Assembly (NCBI GenBank): GCA_937871685.1
Contig: CALMOL010000135.1
Coordinates: 1-7,030, forward strand
DNA: 7,030 nt
Reading direction: 5' to 3'
Origin: an uncultured Verrucomicrobiota bacterium
GTDB lineage: Bacteria; Verrucomicrobiota; Verrucomicrobiia; Chthoniobacterales; SZAS-18
Of the stretch, positions 1 through 7,018 are shown one piece after another. Each line of letters starts with the position of its first letter. The first letter of the stretch is position 1. The notes below the pieces were generated by a model, which was not told the origin of the DNA, made no database searches, and worked only from the letters and a program-made list of their open reading frames with translations. The position numbers were made by a program, and so were the translations under genes.

Positions 1-161
1 ATGTCGCGCAGCGGGTCGGGCGTGGGAACGGCGGCGGCGGGCGGGACGATCTGAGCGAGGAGGGGACAGGCGAAGAGAAAAATGCCCAGCCGAGGCAGCC
101 AATGGCGAGGGGAAAACTCGAAGCCCGAAGCTCGAAGCTCGAAACAAGCGCCGAAAAGCAC
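1..161 (-). CDS. N-terminus of an exported or membrane-anchored protein, possibly DUF4381-like (runs off left edge)
   Basis: An open minus-strand frame leaves the window at base 1. It reads as a signal sequence: Arg-containing stretch PRHWLPR, hydrophobic core LGIFLFACPLLAQ (about residues 25-37), then a Pro/Ala-rich segment ending PTPDPLRD. The LRD(I) motif near the N-terminus, and the place directly downstream of DUF58, recall DUF4381 membrane proteins that often follow MoxR and DUF58; this is from memory of the family and only about 30 mature residues are visible. The start is uncertain. No ATG exists in frame. GTG at 161-159 has a GGAG six bases upstream, but starting there means about 16 residues are translated from the heptamer repeat arm. 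Otherwise a non-standard CTG at 98-96 would be needed. A coding region from about 98 to 1 is fairly convincing; the product name is weak. Confidence 0.42.
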   Translation of the reverse strand, partial: MLFGACFELRASGFEFSPRHWLPRLGIFLFACPLLAQIVPPAAAVPTPDPLRD

Positions 162-265
162 GGCAAGCTCCGAAAGCTTCCTCCAAGCAGGCGCGTGGAC
201 CGCTTCCGATCCTTTCGACCTTTCGGGCCTTGTTTCGAGCTTCGAGCTTCGAGCTTCGAGTTTTC
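112..265. repeat. Long inverted repeat built of CTCGAAG heptamers, ORF-less
   Basis: The left arm (112-148) reads GAAAA, then heptamers CTCGAAG, CCCGAAG, CTCGAAG, CTCGAAA, then CAAG. The right arm (229-265) is its reverse complement with one mismatch, at base 125, so 36 of 37 pairs. Just inside, CCGAAA (151-156) pairs with TTTCGG (221-226) after a 2x2 internal loop, extending the stem. The remaining interior holds no convincing gene. The right arm begins 12 bp past the DUF58 stop; the left arm lies in the 5' region of the next gene. On either transcript it would fold into a very stable hairpin. There is no T-run, so it is not a classical terminator. Confidence 0.9.
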
Positions 266-277
266 GCGCGGGCGCGT

Positions 278-1162
278 TCATCTTGCGGCGATCCTCCTCT
301 CGCGGCGGCGGAAGAAACCGGTGAGCGCCGGCAGGTAGTCCTCGCCGGTGCGCAGCGGCACGGCATCCACGCGGGAGCGGCGGAGCATTCCCTGGAGTTG
401 CGTGCGGCGCGCGACCACGGCGGCCTGGTGCTGCTCGCGAACGGAGGCGGACGACGTGTTGACCTCGAATTGCTCGCCGGTCTCGGGATCCTCCAGCGTG
501 ACGCGGCCGAGGTCGGGCAAGGTCTCCTCGGCGGGATCGGTGACCGGCATCGCCACCACGTCGTGCCGGCGCGCGGTGACGGCGAGCGCCTTGGAAAAGT
601 CCGGCGACTGGAAGTCGGAGAGCACAAAGGCCACGGCGCGGCGGCGCACGAGGTGCGCGAGGGCGTCGAGCGCGGCCGCGAGCTTGGTGCCGGTGCGCTT
701 GGGCTGGAAGAAGAGCACCTCGCGCACGATGCGCAGCGCGTGGGAGCGGCCCTTGCGCGGCGGGAGGAACAACTCCACGTCGTCCGTGAAGAGCAGGAGG
801 CCGACCTTGTCCTGGTTGCGCACGGCGGAGAAGGCGAGCACGGCGGCGACCTCGGCGGCCAGCTCACGCTTGGTCTGGTCAGAGGTGCCGAAGGCGCCGG
901 AGGCGGACACGTCCACGAGGAGCATCACGTTGAGCTCGCGCTCCTCGACGAAGCGCTTGACGTGGAGCTCGCCGGTGCGCGCGGTGACGTTGCGGTCGAT
1001 GAAGCGCACCTCGTCGCCGGAGGCATAGGCGCGCACGTCCTCGAAGTTCATGCCGCGCCCCTTGAAGATGGCGTGGTATTGCCCGCCGAAGGCCGCGTCC
1101 ACGCGGCGGCGGGTGCGGATTTCGATGCGGCGGATCTTTTTGAGGATATCGCGCGCTTCCAT
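278..1162 (-). CDS. DUF58 domain protein with VWA-like MIDAS (MoxR partner)
   Basis: This 294-residue protein has the usual DUF58 length. The N-terminal half carries the family signature: GRG (35-37), FEDVRAYASGDEVRFID (about 40-56), then NVTAR. It is followed by a VWA-like fold starting with LLVDVSASG, where D84-x-S86-x-S88 forms a metal-ion-dependent adhesion motif. DUF58 proteins act with MoxR AAA+ ATPases, probably in assembly or activation of membrane or periplasmic complexes; no enzymatic reaction is known. ATG at 1162 is chosen because MEARDILKK starts the conserved domain. An ATG at 1231 would only add residues translated from the GTGAATC repeats and overlap the preceding gene. The signature position normally occupied by Trp in IDW is Arg57. 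No transmembrane segment is seen. It lies downstream of MoxR in the same direction, separated by the S23 element. Confidence 0.93.
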   Translation of the reverse strand: MEARDILKKIRRIEIRTRRRVDAAFGGQYHAIFKGRGMNFEDVRAYASGDEVRFIDRNVTARTGELHVKRFVEERELNVMLLVDVSASGAFGTSDQTKRELAAEVAAVLAFSAVRNQDKVGLLLFTDDVELFLPPRKGRSHALRIVREVLFFQPKRTGTKLAAALDALAHLVRRRAVAFVLSDFQSPDFSKALAVTARRHDVVAMPVTDPAEETLPDLGRVTLEDPETGEQFEVNTSSASVREQHQAAVVARRTQLQGMLRRSRVDAVPLRTGEDYLPALTGFFRRRERRIAAR

Positions 1163-1170
1163 GGGGCGGG

Positions 1171-1201
1171 GAGGTGAATCGTGAATGGTGAATGGTGAAT
1201 C
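1171..1201. repeat. Left arm: four GTGAATS heptamers
   Basis: Tandem heptamers are GTGAATC (1174-1180), GTGAATG (1181-1187), GTGAATG (1188-1194) and GTGAATC (1195-1201), preceded by GAG, which also has a complement (CTC) in the right arm. The arm sits 8 bp upstream of the DUF58 ATG and 10 bp past the S23 stop. Confidence 0.92.
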
Positions 1202-1211
1202 GTGGGGCGCG

Positions 1212-1646
1212 TCACCAGTCTGCTCCGCCATACCACGCCTCGTCCTCGCGCAAGCGGGCGTTGGGAGGTGCGTTCTTGGAGAAATCTTCTGCCCTTGCGA
1301 TCATGCGGGCGAGCATGGCGCCGACATGCTGGAGTTCTGCGTCCAAACGTGAGAAATCCTCCGCTTGGAGGTAGCGACAGGAAAGGGCGTGGTCGAGCCA
1401 GGCCTGTGTTTCCATCGTTTCGCCGAGCGCTTGGTTGATCTTGTCGATGAACGCGGGCCGGTAGCGGCGGCGAGCCCAAGCTTCGGCCAGCATCGCCCCG
1501 ACCGCGCGCGAACTGCGGCGAATCTGGTCCGTCAGTGAAAAACGTTCCTCCGCAGGAAATCTGCGGGACAATTCGAAGATCGCCTGCGCCACGCGATGCG
1601 CCGCCTGATAAACCTTCAGGTCCCGAAATGTCTGCGCGATCTCCAT
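1212..1646 (-). CDS. Four-helix-bundle protein, S23 family (23S rRNA IVS-encoded type)
   Basis: This is a small all-helical protein of 144 residues, a little longer than the usual 115-130. Recognisable family features in order are FRDLKVYQAAHRVAQAIFEL (7-26, helix 1), FPAEERFSLTDQIRRSS (30-46, the conserved FP..E..L..QIRR segment), AEAWARRRY (54-62, a variant of the more common AEG.GR) and LGETMETQAWLDHAL (74-88). A last helix covers about 97-122. The biochemical role is unknown. Relatives are encoded in 23S rRNA intervening sequences, and a related fold, Avd, assists reverse transcriptases in diversity-generating retroelements. ATG at 1646 matches the family start; the longer GTG start at 1670 lies inside a repeat heptamer and is rejected. 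No Shine-Dalgarno is seen. By eye the gene looks less GC-rich than its neighbours. It is co-directional with MoxR, 52 bp downstream of it. Confidence 0.93.
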   Translation of the reverse strand: MEIAQTFRDLKVYQAAHRVAQAIFELSRRFPAEERFSLTDQIRRSSRAVGAMLAEAWARRRYRPAFIDKINQALGETMETQAWLDHALSCRYLQAEDFSRLDAELQHVGAMLARMIARAEDFSKNAPPNARLREDEAWYGGADW

Positions 1647-1663
1647 GAAGGTTTCGCCGCCAC

Positions 1664-1694
1664 GATTCACTAGTCACCATTCACGATTCACCTC
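1664..1694. repeat. Right arm: four GATTCAC-type heptamers
   Basis: The heptamers are GATTCAC (1664-1670), TAGTCAC (1671-1677), CATTCAC (1678-1684) and GATTCAC (1685-1691), then CTC. It is the reverse complement of the left arm except for two bases in the TAGTCAC unit. It ends just before the MoxR stop codon (1701-1699). Confidence 0.92.
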
Positions 1695-1698
1695 GGCC

Positions 1699-2682
<984 letters not shown>

Positions 2683-2753
2683 GAAGGGGCGGGAAGAAAG
2701 GGGCGCGGGCGCCGGATGCAATGATGGAGACGCGGCGGAGGGAGGCGGAAATT

Positions 2754-2861
2754 GTGAACCGTGAATTGTGCTTCGCCCGTAGCGGGTCGGTGAAGCGGTG
2801 ACTCGCGGCGCACCGACGCGGCCTGACTCCTACGATTCACCATTCACAATCCACGATTCAC
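2754..2861. repeat. Decayed inverted pair of GTGAATC-type heptamer arrays
   Basis: The right array (2834-2861) is GATTCAC, CATTCAC, AATCCAC, GATTCAC, followed by CTCGG exactly as after the right arm at 1664-1691. The opposite-facing left array is short: GTGAACC (2754-2760), GTGAATT (2761-2767), then a degenerate GTGCTTC. The 66 bp between them hold no gene but contain a 7-bp stem, GTCGGTG (2786-2792) with CACCGAC (2811-2817). The pair fills the gap between the permease stop and the MoxR start. Confidence 0.75.
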
Positions 2862-2866
2862 CTCGG

Positions 2867-4207
2867 TCAGTGCGGCGCCGGCACCGAGCGCCAGGTGCGC
2901 TCCCGGCGGCTCCACACGTAGCGGCGCAGCAGCACCTTGCAGGCGGCCGAGAGCGGCACGGCCAGCAGCGCGCCCAGCAGGCCGCCGAGCAGCAAGGACC
3001 AGCCCACCGCCGAGAGGATCACGGTGAGCGGATGGAGGCCCACCGTCTCGCCCACCACGCGCGGCGCGATCACGAAGCCTTCGAACTGCTGCACGCCCGC
3101 GAAGATCAGCGTCACGGCGAGCGGGTGCTGCCAGTCGCCAAACTGAAGCGCCGCGATCAACACCGCCGGGATCCAGCACAAGATCACGCCGAGGTAGGGG
3201 ATCAGCGTGAGGAAGATCGCCAGGAGGCCGATGAGCAGCGCGAAGTCCAAGCCCATCACGAGGAGGGCGATCCCCAGCAGCGTGCCGTCGATCAAGCTCA
3301 CAATGAGCTGGCCGCGGAAGAATGCGATGATGTAGCCGTTGATCTCGCCGAGCACGCTGACCAGCTCGTCCTTGAAGCGCGACTGGCGCAGCGGCAGGTA
3401 TTCGCCCCAGTGCGCCTTGATCTGGTCGCCCTCCTTCAGGAAATACCACAGGCAAAACGGCACGATCACCGCCGAGAACACGAAGCCGATCACGCCCAGG
3501 AAGCCACCCAGCGAACGGCCGAGCAGCGAAAGGGCGTTCTGCGCGATGGCCGGCCCCTTTTCCTCGACCCACTGGAGCAAGTATTCGGGATCGAAGATCG
3601 TCTTCTTGAGGGCCAGCGGCGGCGCCGGGGCAGGCGTGGGCGCAGGCGCGGATGCGCCGGGCTCCGCCGCGGGCGCGGGCGTCGGCTCCGGCTTGGGCGA
3701 GGGGAGCATGCCCTTGAGGCGATCCACGCGCGCCTGCCAAGCTTCCGCCCACTGCGGGAGCTTTTCCTGGAGCTTGCGCGCGTAGGCGGGCATTTTGCCG
3801 GCCACCTCGGCGGTCTGCCGGTAAAGGCCCGGCAGCACCAGCGAGAAGAACAGCGCGATGAGCAAGGTGATCACCGCGAAAAGCGCCGTCACCGCTTTAG
3901 AGCGCGACAAGCCACGGCGCACCAGAAACTCCACCACCGGCTCCAGCAGGAACGCCAGCACGCCGGCCACCGCGAAGGGGATGAGGAGCGGCTGGAGAAA
4001 CCCGATCACCGCCGAGAAGGTCCACAGCGCCCCGACGATGATGGCCAGCAGGCCCGTGAACGCGAAGGCCGTGAGCGAGGTCCACAGCATCCGGCGCTGC
4101 CACGGCGTGGGGTATTCCACCGGCGGGCGCGGCAGCGCCGACATCGCCACCACGGGTGGCAAGGGCGCGCCGGGCAGGCCGGGCTTGGGTCCGCGGATGG
4201 CAGCCAT
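2867..4207 (-). CDS. AI-2E family transporter (PerM/TqsA-type membrane permease)
   Basis: This is an inner-membrane protein of 446 residues, longer than the usual 340-370 because of an N-terminal tail and a linker. Hydrophobic segments at about 42-66, 68-90 and 104-128 precede a soluble region. Further segments follow at about 230-256, 290-325, 325-355, 363-380 and 392-425. Family motifs are NGYIIAFFRGQ (290-300), LIPYLG (335-340) and EGFVIAPRVVGETVGLHPL (376-394). Family members are linked to export of the quorum signal AI-2 (TqsA) or to Na+/H+ exchange; the substrate here is unknown. Residues 169-197 are a Pro/Ala-rich stretch between the two membrane halves, in the usually soluble domain. 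The start is ATG at 4207; Met22 (4144) is a possible alternative. Neither has a Shine-Dalgarno. It is co-directional with MoxR and may head the operon. Confidence 0.94.
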   Translation of the reverse strand: MAAIRGPKPGLPGAPLPPVVAMSALPRPPVEYPTPWQRRMLWTSLTAFAFTGLLAIIVGALWTFSAVIGFLQPLLIPFAVAGVLAFLLEPVVEFLVRRGLSRSKAVTALFAVITLLIALFFSLVLPGLYRQTAEVAGKMPAYARKLQEKLPQWAEAWQARVDRLKGMLPSPKPEPTPAPAAEPGASAPAPTPAPAPPLALKKTIFDPEYLLQWVEEKGPAIAQNALSLLGRSLGGFLGVIGFVFSAVIVPFCLWYFLKEGDQIKAHWGEYLPLRQSRFKDELVSVLGEINGYIIAFFRGQLIVSLIDGTLLGIALLVMGLDFALLIGLLAIFLTLIPYLGVILCWIPAVLIAALQFGDWQHPLAVTLIFAGVQQFEGFVIAPRVVGETVGLHPLTVILSAVGWSLLLGGLLGALLAVPLSAACKVLLRRYVWSRRERTWRSVPAPH

Positions 4208-4315
4208 GGAATGAAGGCACCAAAGCGCGCGAGCGGCGCTTGTCGAACGCGCGCGCTCGCGTCAGCCGGCCCAGATTTTCCTTTCGCGCCGCGGGCTTCC
4301 GCCCAAGCTCGCGCC
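4208..4315. promoter_or_regulatory. Divergent intergenic region between permease and TPR gene
   Basis: These 108 bp must carry the start signals of two divergent genes. I cannot assign convincing -35/-10 pairs on either strand. The only structure seen is an 8-bp inverted repeat, CGCGAGCG (4228-4235) and CGCTCGCG (4254-4261), separated by 18 bp. It could be an operator or simply GC-rich low-complexity sequence. Confidence 0.4.
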
Positions 4316-5317
4316 ATGCCTCTCTCCCCTGCTCCTTTCCGTCCCGCGCGTCGCCGCGCGCTCACCGCCCTGGCCTTGGCGCTGCTCGGCGCCGCGTCGC
4401 TCCCGGCCCCGCTGCCCGCGCAGAGCGCCGCCGCCGTGAACGCCATCAACGAGGCTGCCTCCCTGGGCCGCGCCGGCAAGCTCGAGGAGGCCGTCGCGCG
4501 CTACGACACCGCCATCAAGGCCGCCCCCAAGATGTTCCAGCCCTACGCCGGCCGCGGCGCCGTGCGCGCGCGCCTCGCGGAGCGCGAGAAGGAGATGTCC
4601 GCGGAGCTGAGCCAGGCCCGCGCGGGACTTCCCCCGGAAATGCAAGCCGCGCAGGACGCCAAGATCAAGGCGGCCGAGGACAAGTCGCGCACGCTCTTCG
4701 AGGGCGCCTTCGCTGACTATGAGATGGCCCTGAAGGTGGCCGGCAAGAAGGAGAAAATCTCGGTGCTTTACGATCGCTCCGTGGCCTACAACCAGTCCGG
4801 CGAGTTCGACAAGGCGGTGGCCGACTGCGATGCCATCCTCAAGGAAGATCCCAAGAACATCCGCGCGCTTTTCCAGCGTGGGTTGACGACCTTCCGCATC
4901 GCTTCCGCCAAGCGCGAAGCGGCCGGCGGCGGCGGCAAGGAGGCCGGCCGCGCGGCATCGCAAGCTGATCTCGAGAAAGCGGTGGCAGACTTCACGCAGG
5001 TCATCCAGCTCGATCCGAAATCCGCCTCCGCCTATGTCCAGCGCGGCGCGTGCTACACCTACTTGGTCGAGTTCGAGAAGGCGCTGGATGACAACGCCAA
5101 GGCCATCGAACTGGAGCCGGGCAACCGGCGCGCGTATCGCAACCGCTCCGAGCTTTATAAAGCCATGGAGGACATCGCCAAGAAGACCGGCGACAACGCC
5201 GGGGCCGCCGACGCGAAGAAGAAATACGATGCCGACATGGCCAAGCTCGCCGAGATGGAAAAGGCCGCGGCGGCTGGTCCCGCCCCCGGCGCACCGCCGG
5301 CCCCGCCGAAGAAGTGA
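4316..5317 (+). CDS. Exported tetratricopeptide-repeat (TPR) protein
   Basis: The product has 333 residues. An N-terminal signal peptide is clear: RPARRR (9-14), hydrophobic ALTALALALLGAASL (15-29) and likely cleavage after PLPAQ (about 36). TPR units follow: about 41-90 (AGKLEEAVARYDTAIKAAP), 147-180 (SGEFDKAVADCDAILKEDP), 181-235 (DLEKAVADFTQVIQLDP) and 236-272 (VEFEKALDDNAKAIELEP). Charged Ala/Lys-rich insertions lie at about 85-125 and 197-217, the latter with a GGGG run. The C-terminus (about 315-333) is Ala/Pro-rich. Such proteins are periplasmic or outer-membrane scaffolds; the partner is unknown. ATG at 4316 is chosen because it places the signal peptide at the N-terminus; the frame is open far upstream but that part is antisense to the permease. 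No Shine-Dalgarno is visible. Confidence 0.9.
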   Translation: MPLSPAPFRPARRRALTALALALLGAASLPAPLPAQSAAAVNAINEAASLGRAGKLEEAVARYDTAIKAAPKMFQPYAGRGAVRARLAEREKEMSAELSQARAGLPPEMQAAQDAKIKAAEDKSRTLFEGAFADYEMALKVAGKKEKISVLYDRSVAYNQSGEFDKAVADCDAILKEDPKNIRALFQRGLTTFRIASAKREAAGGGGKEAGRAASQADLEKAVADFTQVIQLDPKSASAYVQRGACYTYLVEFEKALDDNAKAIELEPGNRRAYRNRSELYKAMEDIAKKTGDNAGAADAKKKYDADMAKLAEMEKAAAAGPAPGAPPAPPKK

Positions 5318-5350
5318 AGCAGCGAGCAGGGCGGGAAGCTTCCGGCAAGG
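5318..5350. other. Short convergent gap with a 10-bp palindrome
   Basis: The TPR and oxidase genes converge with 33 bp between stops. The gap contains the perfect palindrome GGAAGCTTCC (5334-5343). With no loop and no T-run it is not a convincing terminator. Confidence 0.5.
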
Positions 5351-6850
5351 TCATTGGCTGGTGGATGGCGCGCTTCGTCGCGCCACTGGTGGCAGCAAAG
5401 GTGGCTTGAACTCTGGTCCGGGATTCCACCTCGGAGCCCCGAGCATCGCCTCGACGTGGCGGCGCCAATCGCTGGTGAATCGCCCGTCTGGATCCCACGC
5501 CCGCGCCTGCGCCAGCACGGCGGGCAACTGCGGGTAGGCGGACAGCAGTTGATCGCGCGTGGCCCAGCGATGGTAAGTCAGGTAAAAGGAGCCGCCGCGC
5601 TCCAGCGCCTGGTCATTGAGCCGGCGGAATTCCCGCCGCGCCTTGGCCAGGCCGGCGGGTGAGTGCGCGACGCGCAGGTTGAAGATCACGCAGGCGAAGT
5701 CCTCGCGCGCCCACGCCAGGCGCGTCTCGGCGTCGCGCCGGATGAAGCGCACCGTGGAATAGATCACGCGCGTGCCATGGCGGCGGAAGTCGGCGGCGCA
5801 CTCGGCCAGGAAGCCCTCCACGCGCCCGCGCGGCACGTAGAGCTCTGCGATCATCAGCGCGCCTGGCTCCAGGCTCGGCAGCGCAGCTTGGAGGCGCTCC
5901 GCGTAGTCGGGGGCGTAGTGGGAAAGCTGCACCCGGTCGTTCCAGTAAAGCTGGCCGTCCGTGCGGCGGTAATGCTCGCAGTATTCCGCCCAGCCCCGCG
6001 CGGGATCGGAATGCGCGAGCACGAGGAGCCTCAACCAGTCGCTCGCAGAGAGCTCGCCCGAGCCAACGCCCGTTTCCACCGCCGCCGGTTCCGGGCGATA
6101 ACAGGAAAACACGCCCTCGCGCAGAAAGTCCGGCGAGGCGGGATCCACGCACGGTTGGAAGTCGCCCAGCGTGAAACCCTCGGCCACGCGCTGCTCGATC
6201 CGTTCCGCCAGCCCGTCCACTGGGCCGAGCTCGACGCGGCGTCGCACCGGAGTGCGCCGGATCAAGCGCAGCTCGACCTCGGTCATCACGCCAAACATCC
6301 CGTAGCCACCTACCGCGTGCGCAAACCGATCAGGTTCCTCCCGCCGCGAAACGCGCCGGACCTCGCCCTCGGCATCCACGAGCGTGAGCGACTCCACGTC
6401 GCCCACGAGCGGCCCGGCATCGAGCACGCGGCCGTGGATGTTGGCGGATGCCGCGCCACCGAGCGTGAGGTCATCCGCGCCCGTCTGCTTCTGGCGAAAG
6501 GTCCAGCGCCCGCCCGGCGGCATGCCCGCCTGAGTATCGTCCAGCGCGGCGAGCAGGCGTGGCCAAGCGAGGCCCGCCGGGATCCGCGCCAAGCCGCGCT
6601 GGGCATCTAGCGAGATGGGGCCATCCAGACCGCTCATATCCAGCTGCACGCCGTCCGCGGCGAACTGCTGCCCGCCCATCGCGTGCCGCGCGCCGCACAC
6701 GCCGACCGGCCGGCCGGCCTCCCGCGCGCGCCGGACGACCGCGCTGACTTCCTCCGGGGTGCGAGGCCGGAGCAACTCGGCAACCCGCGTCCGGTTGAGG
6801 CCGGAGTGAACGTCATTCAGCTCAAGCGAGGGCGAACGCGGCGCGGGCAT
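5351..6850 (-). CDS. FAD-linked oxidase/dehydrogenase (GlcD/aldonolactone oxidase-like, PCMH fold)
   Basis: This 499-residue flavoprotein binds FAD through a PCMH/VAO-type domain in the N-terminal half. Motifs are NDVHSGLNRTRVAELLRPRT (12-31), then PVGVCGARHAMGGQQ (48-62). His56 occupies the position that carries covalently bound FAD in aldonolactone oxidases, so covalent flavin is possible. The GGAASANIHGR loop (131-141) and GGYGMFGVMTEVELRL (181-196) complete the flavin site. The C-terminal WDPDGRFTSDWRR matches the end of the substrate domain. The reaction is probably two-electron oxidation of a hydroxy or lactone substrate; which one cannot be told. ATG at 6850 (MPAPRSPSLEL) places about ten residues before the conserved NDVHS; ATGs at 6886 and 6907 are alternatives whose extra residues look non-coding. 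GGAG lies almost touching the chosen ATG. No neighbouring gene suggests a pathway. Confidence 0.9.
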   Translation of the reverse strand: MPAPRSPSLELNDVHSGLNRTRVAELLRPRTPEEVSAVVRRAREAGRPVGVCGARHAMGGQQFAADGVQLDMSGLDGPISLDAQRGLARIPAGLAWPRLLAALDDTQAGMPPGGRWTFRQKQTGADDLTLGGAASANIHGRVLDAGPLVGDVESLTLVDAEGEVRRVSRREEPDRFAHAVGGYGMFGVMTEVELRLIRRTPVRRRVELGPVDGLAERIEQRVAEGFTLGDFQPCVDPASPDFLREGVFSCYRPEPAAVETGVGSGELSASDWLRLLVLAHSDPARGWAEYCEHYRRTDGQLYWNDRVQLSHYAPDYAERLQAALPSLEPGALMIAELYVPRGRVEGFLAECAADFRRHGTRVIYSTVRFIRRDAETRLAWAREDFACVIFNLRVAHSPAGLAKARREFRRLNDQALERGGSFYLTYHRWATRDQLLSAYPQLPAVLAQARAWDPDGRFTSDWRRHVEAMLGAPRWNPGPEFKPPLLPPVARRSAPSTSQ

Positions 6851-6930
6851 TCTCCAGCATCGTCGCTGCCAGACGGTGTCAGGCATCGAAGAAAAGGCCC
6901 GGCGCATTCGCTTGGCCGATGCCGGGTGTA

Positions 6931-6967
6931 GAGGCGGCTCTGTCCGCGAATGCGGACGTGCCGCCTC
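6931..6967. repeat. Two-tier hairpin, REP-like palindrome
   Basis: The outer stem GAGGCGGC (6931-6938) pairs with GCCGCCTC (6960-6967). An internal loop (TCT opposite GT) leads to the inner stem GTCCGC (6942-6947) with GCGGAC (6952-6957), closing on a GAAT loop. Fourteen base pairs lie in 37 bases. It is upstream of the oxidase start, with no T-run. Confidence 0.8.
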
Positions 6968-6977
6968 GAACTTTTTC

Positions 6978-7018
6978 CCCGGGTGGACGCTGGACGAGCC
7001 ATCCGGCGGCCACCCGGG
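6978..7018. repeat. Second long hairpin next to the first
   Basis: CCCGGGTGG (6978-6986) pairs perfectly with CCACCCGGG (7010-7018). Inside, after one A-G mismatch, CGCTGGA (6988-6994) pairs with TCCGGCG (7002-7008) with one G-T wobble, closing on a 7-base loop CGAGCCA. T-rich sequence (6972-6976) lies to the left and an A/G stretch (7019-7024) to the right. No gene is visible between 6851 and 7030. Confidence 0.8.

Larger units (their letters stand above)
1171..1694 (-). mobile_element. Candidate IVS-like element: S23-family gene between complementary heptamer arms
   Basis: The unit consists of a left arm (1171-1201), the four-helix-bundle gene (1212-1646) and a right arm (1664-1694). The arms are inverted repeats: the outer GAG/CTC plus four heptamers, 26 of 28 heptamer bases complementary, and inside them GTGG (1202-1205) pairs with CCAC (1660-1663). 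It fills nearly the whole gap between MoxR and DUF58, genes that are normally adjacent. S23-family ORFs are known inside 23S rRNA intervening sequences, whose ends also pair. I see no transposase, reverse transcriptase or target-site duplication, so mobility is inferred only from architecture. Confidence 0.4.

Noticed and set aside
112..265. CRISPR array or Rho-independent terminator
   Set aside because: Units are 7 bp, contiguous and inverted, with no spacers. There is no T-run after the stem on either strand.
230..1177. Long plus-strand frame opposite DUF58
   Set aside because: Residues are His/Gly/Ala/Glu-rich with no domain. It mirrors the clear DUF58 gene and is a by-product of high GC.
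1212..1646. S23-family protein as Avd of a diversity-generating retroelement
   Set aside because: No reverse transcriptase, template repeat or variable repeat is present in the window, and the sequence is closer to the S23 type.
2798..4315. Upstream extension of the TPR reading frame
   Set aside because: The frame is open but lies antisense to the permease and is low-complexity. The signal peptide begins at 4316.
5663..6610. 315-codon plus-strand frame opposite the FAD oxidase
   Set aside because: Antisense of a well-conserved oxidase, with no recognisable domain or start signal.
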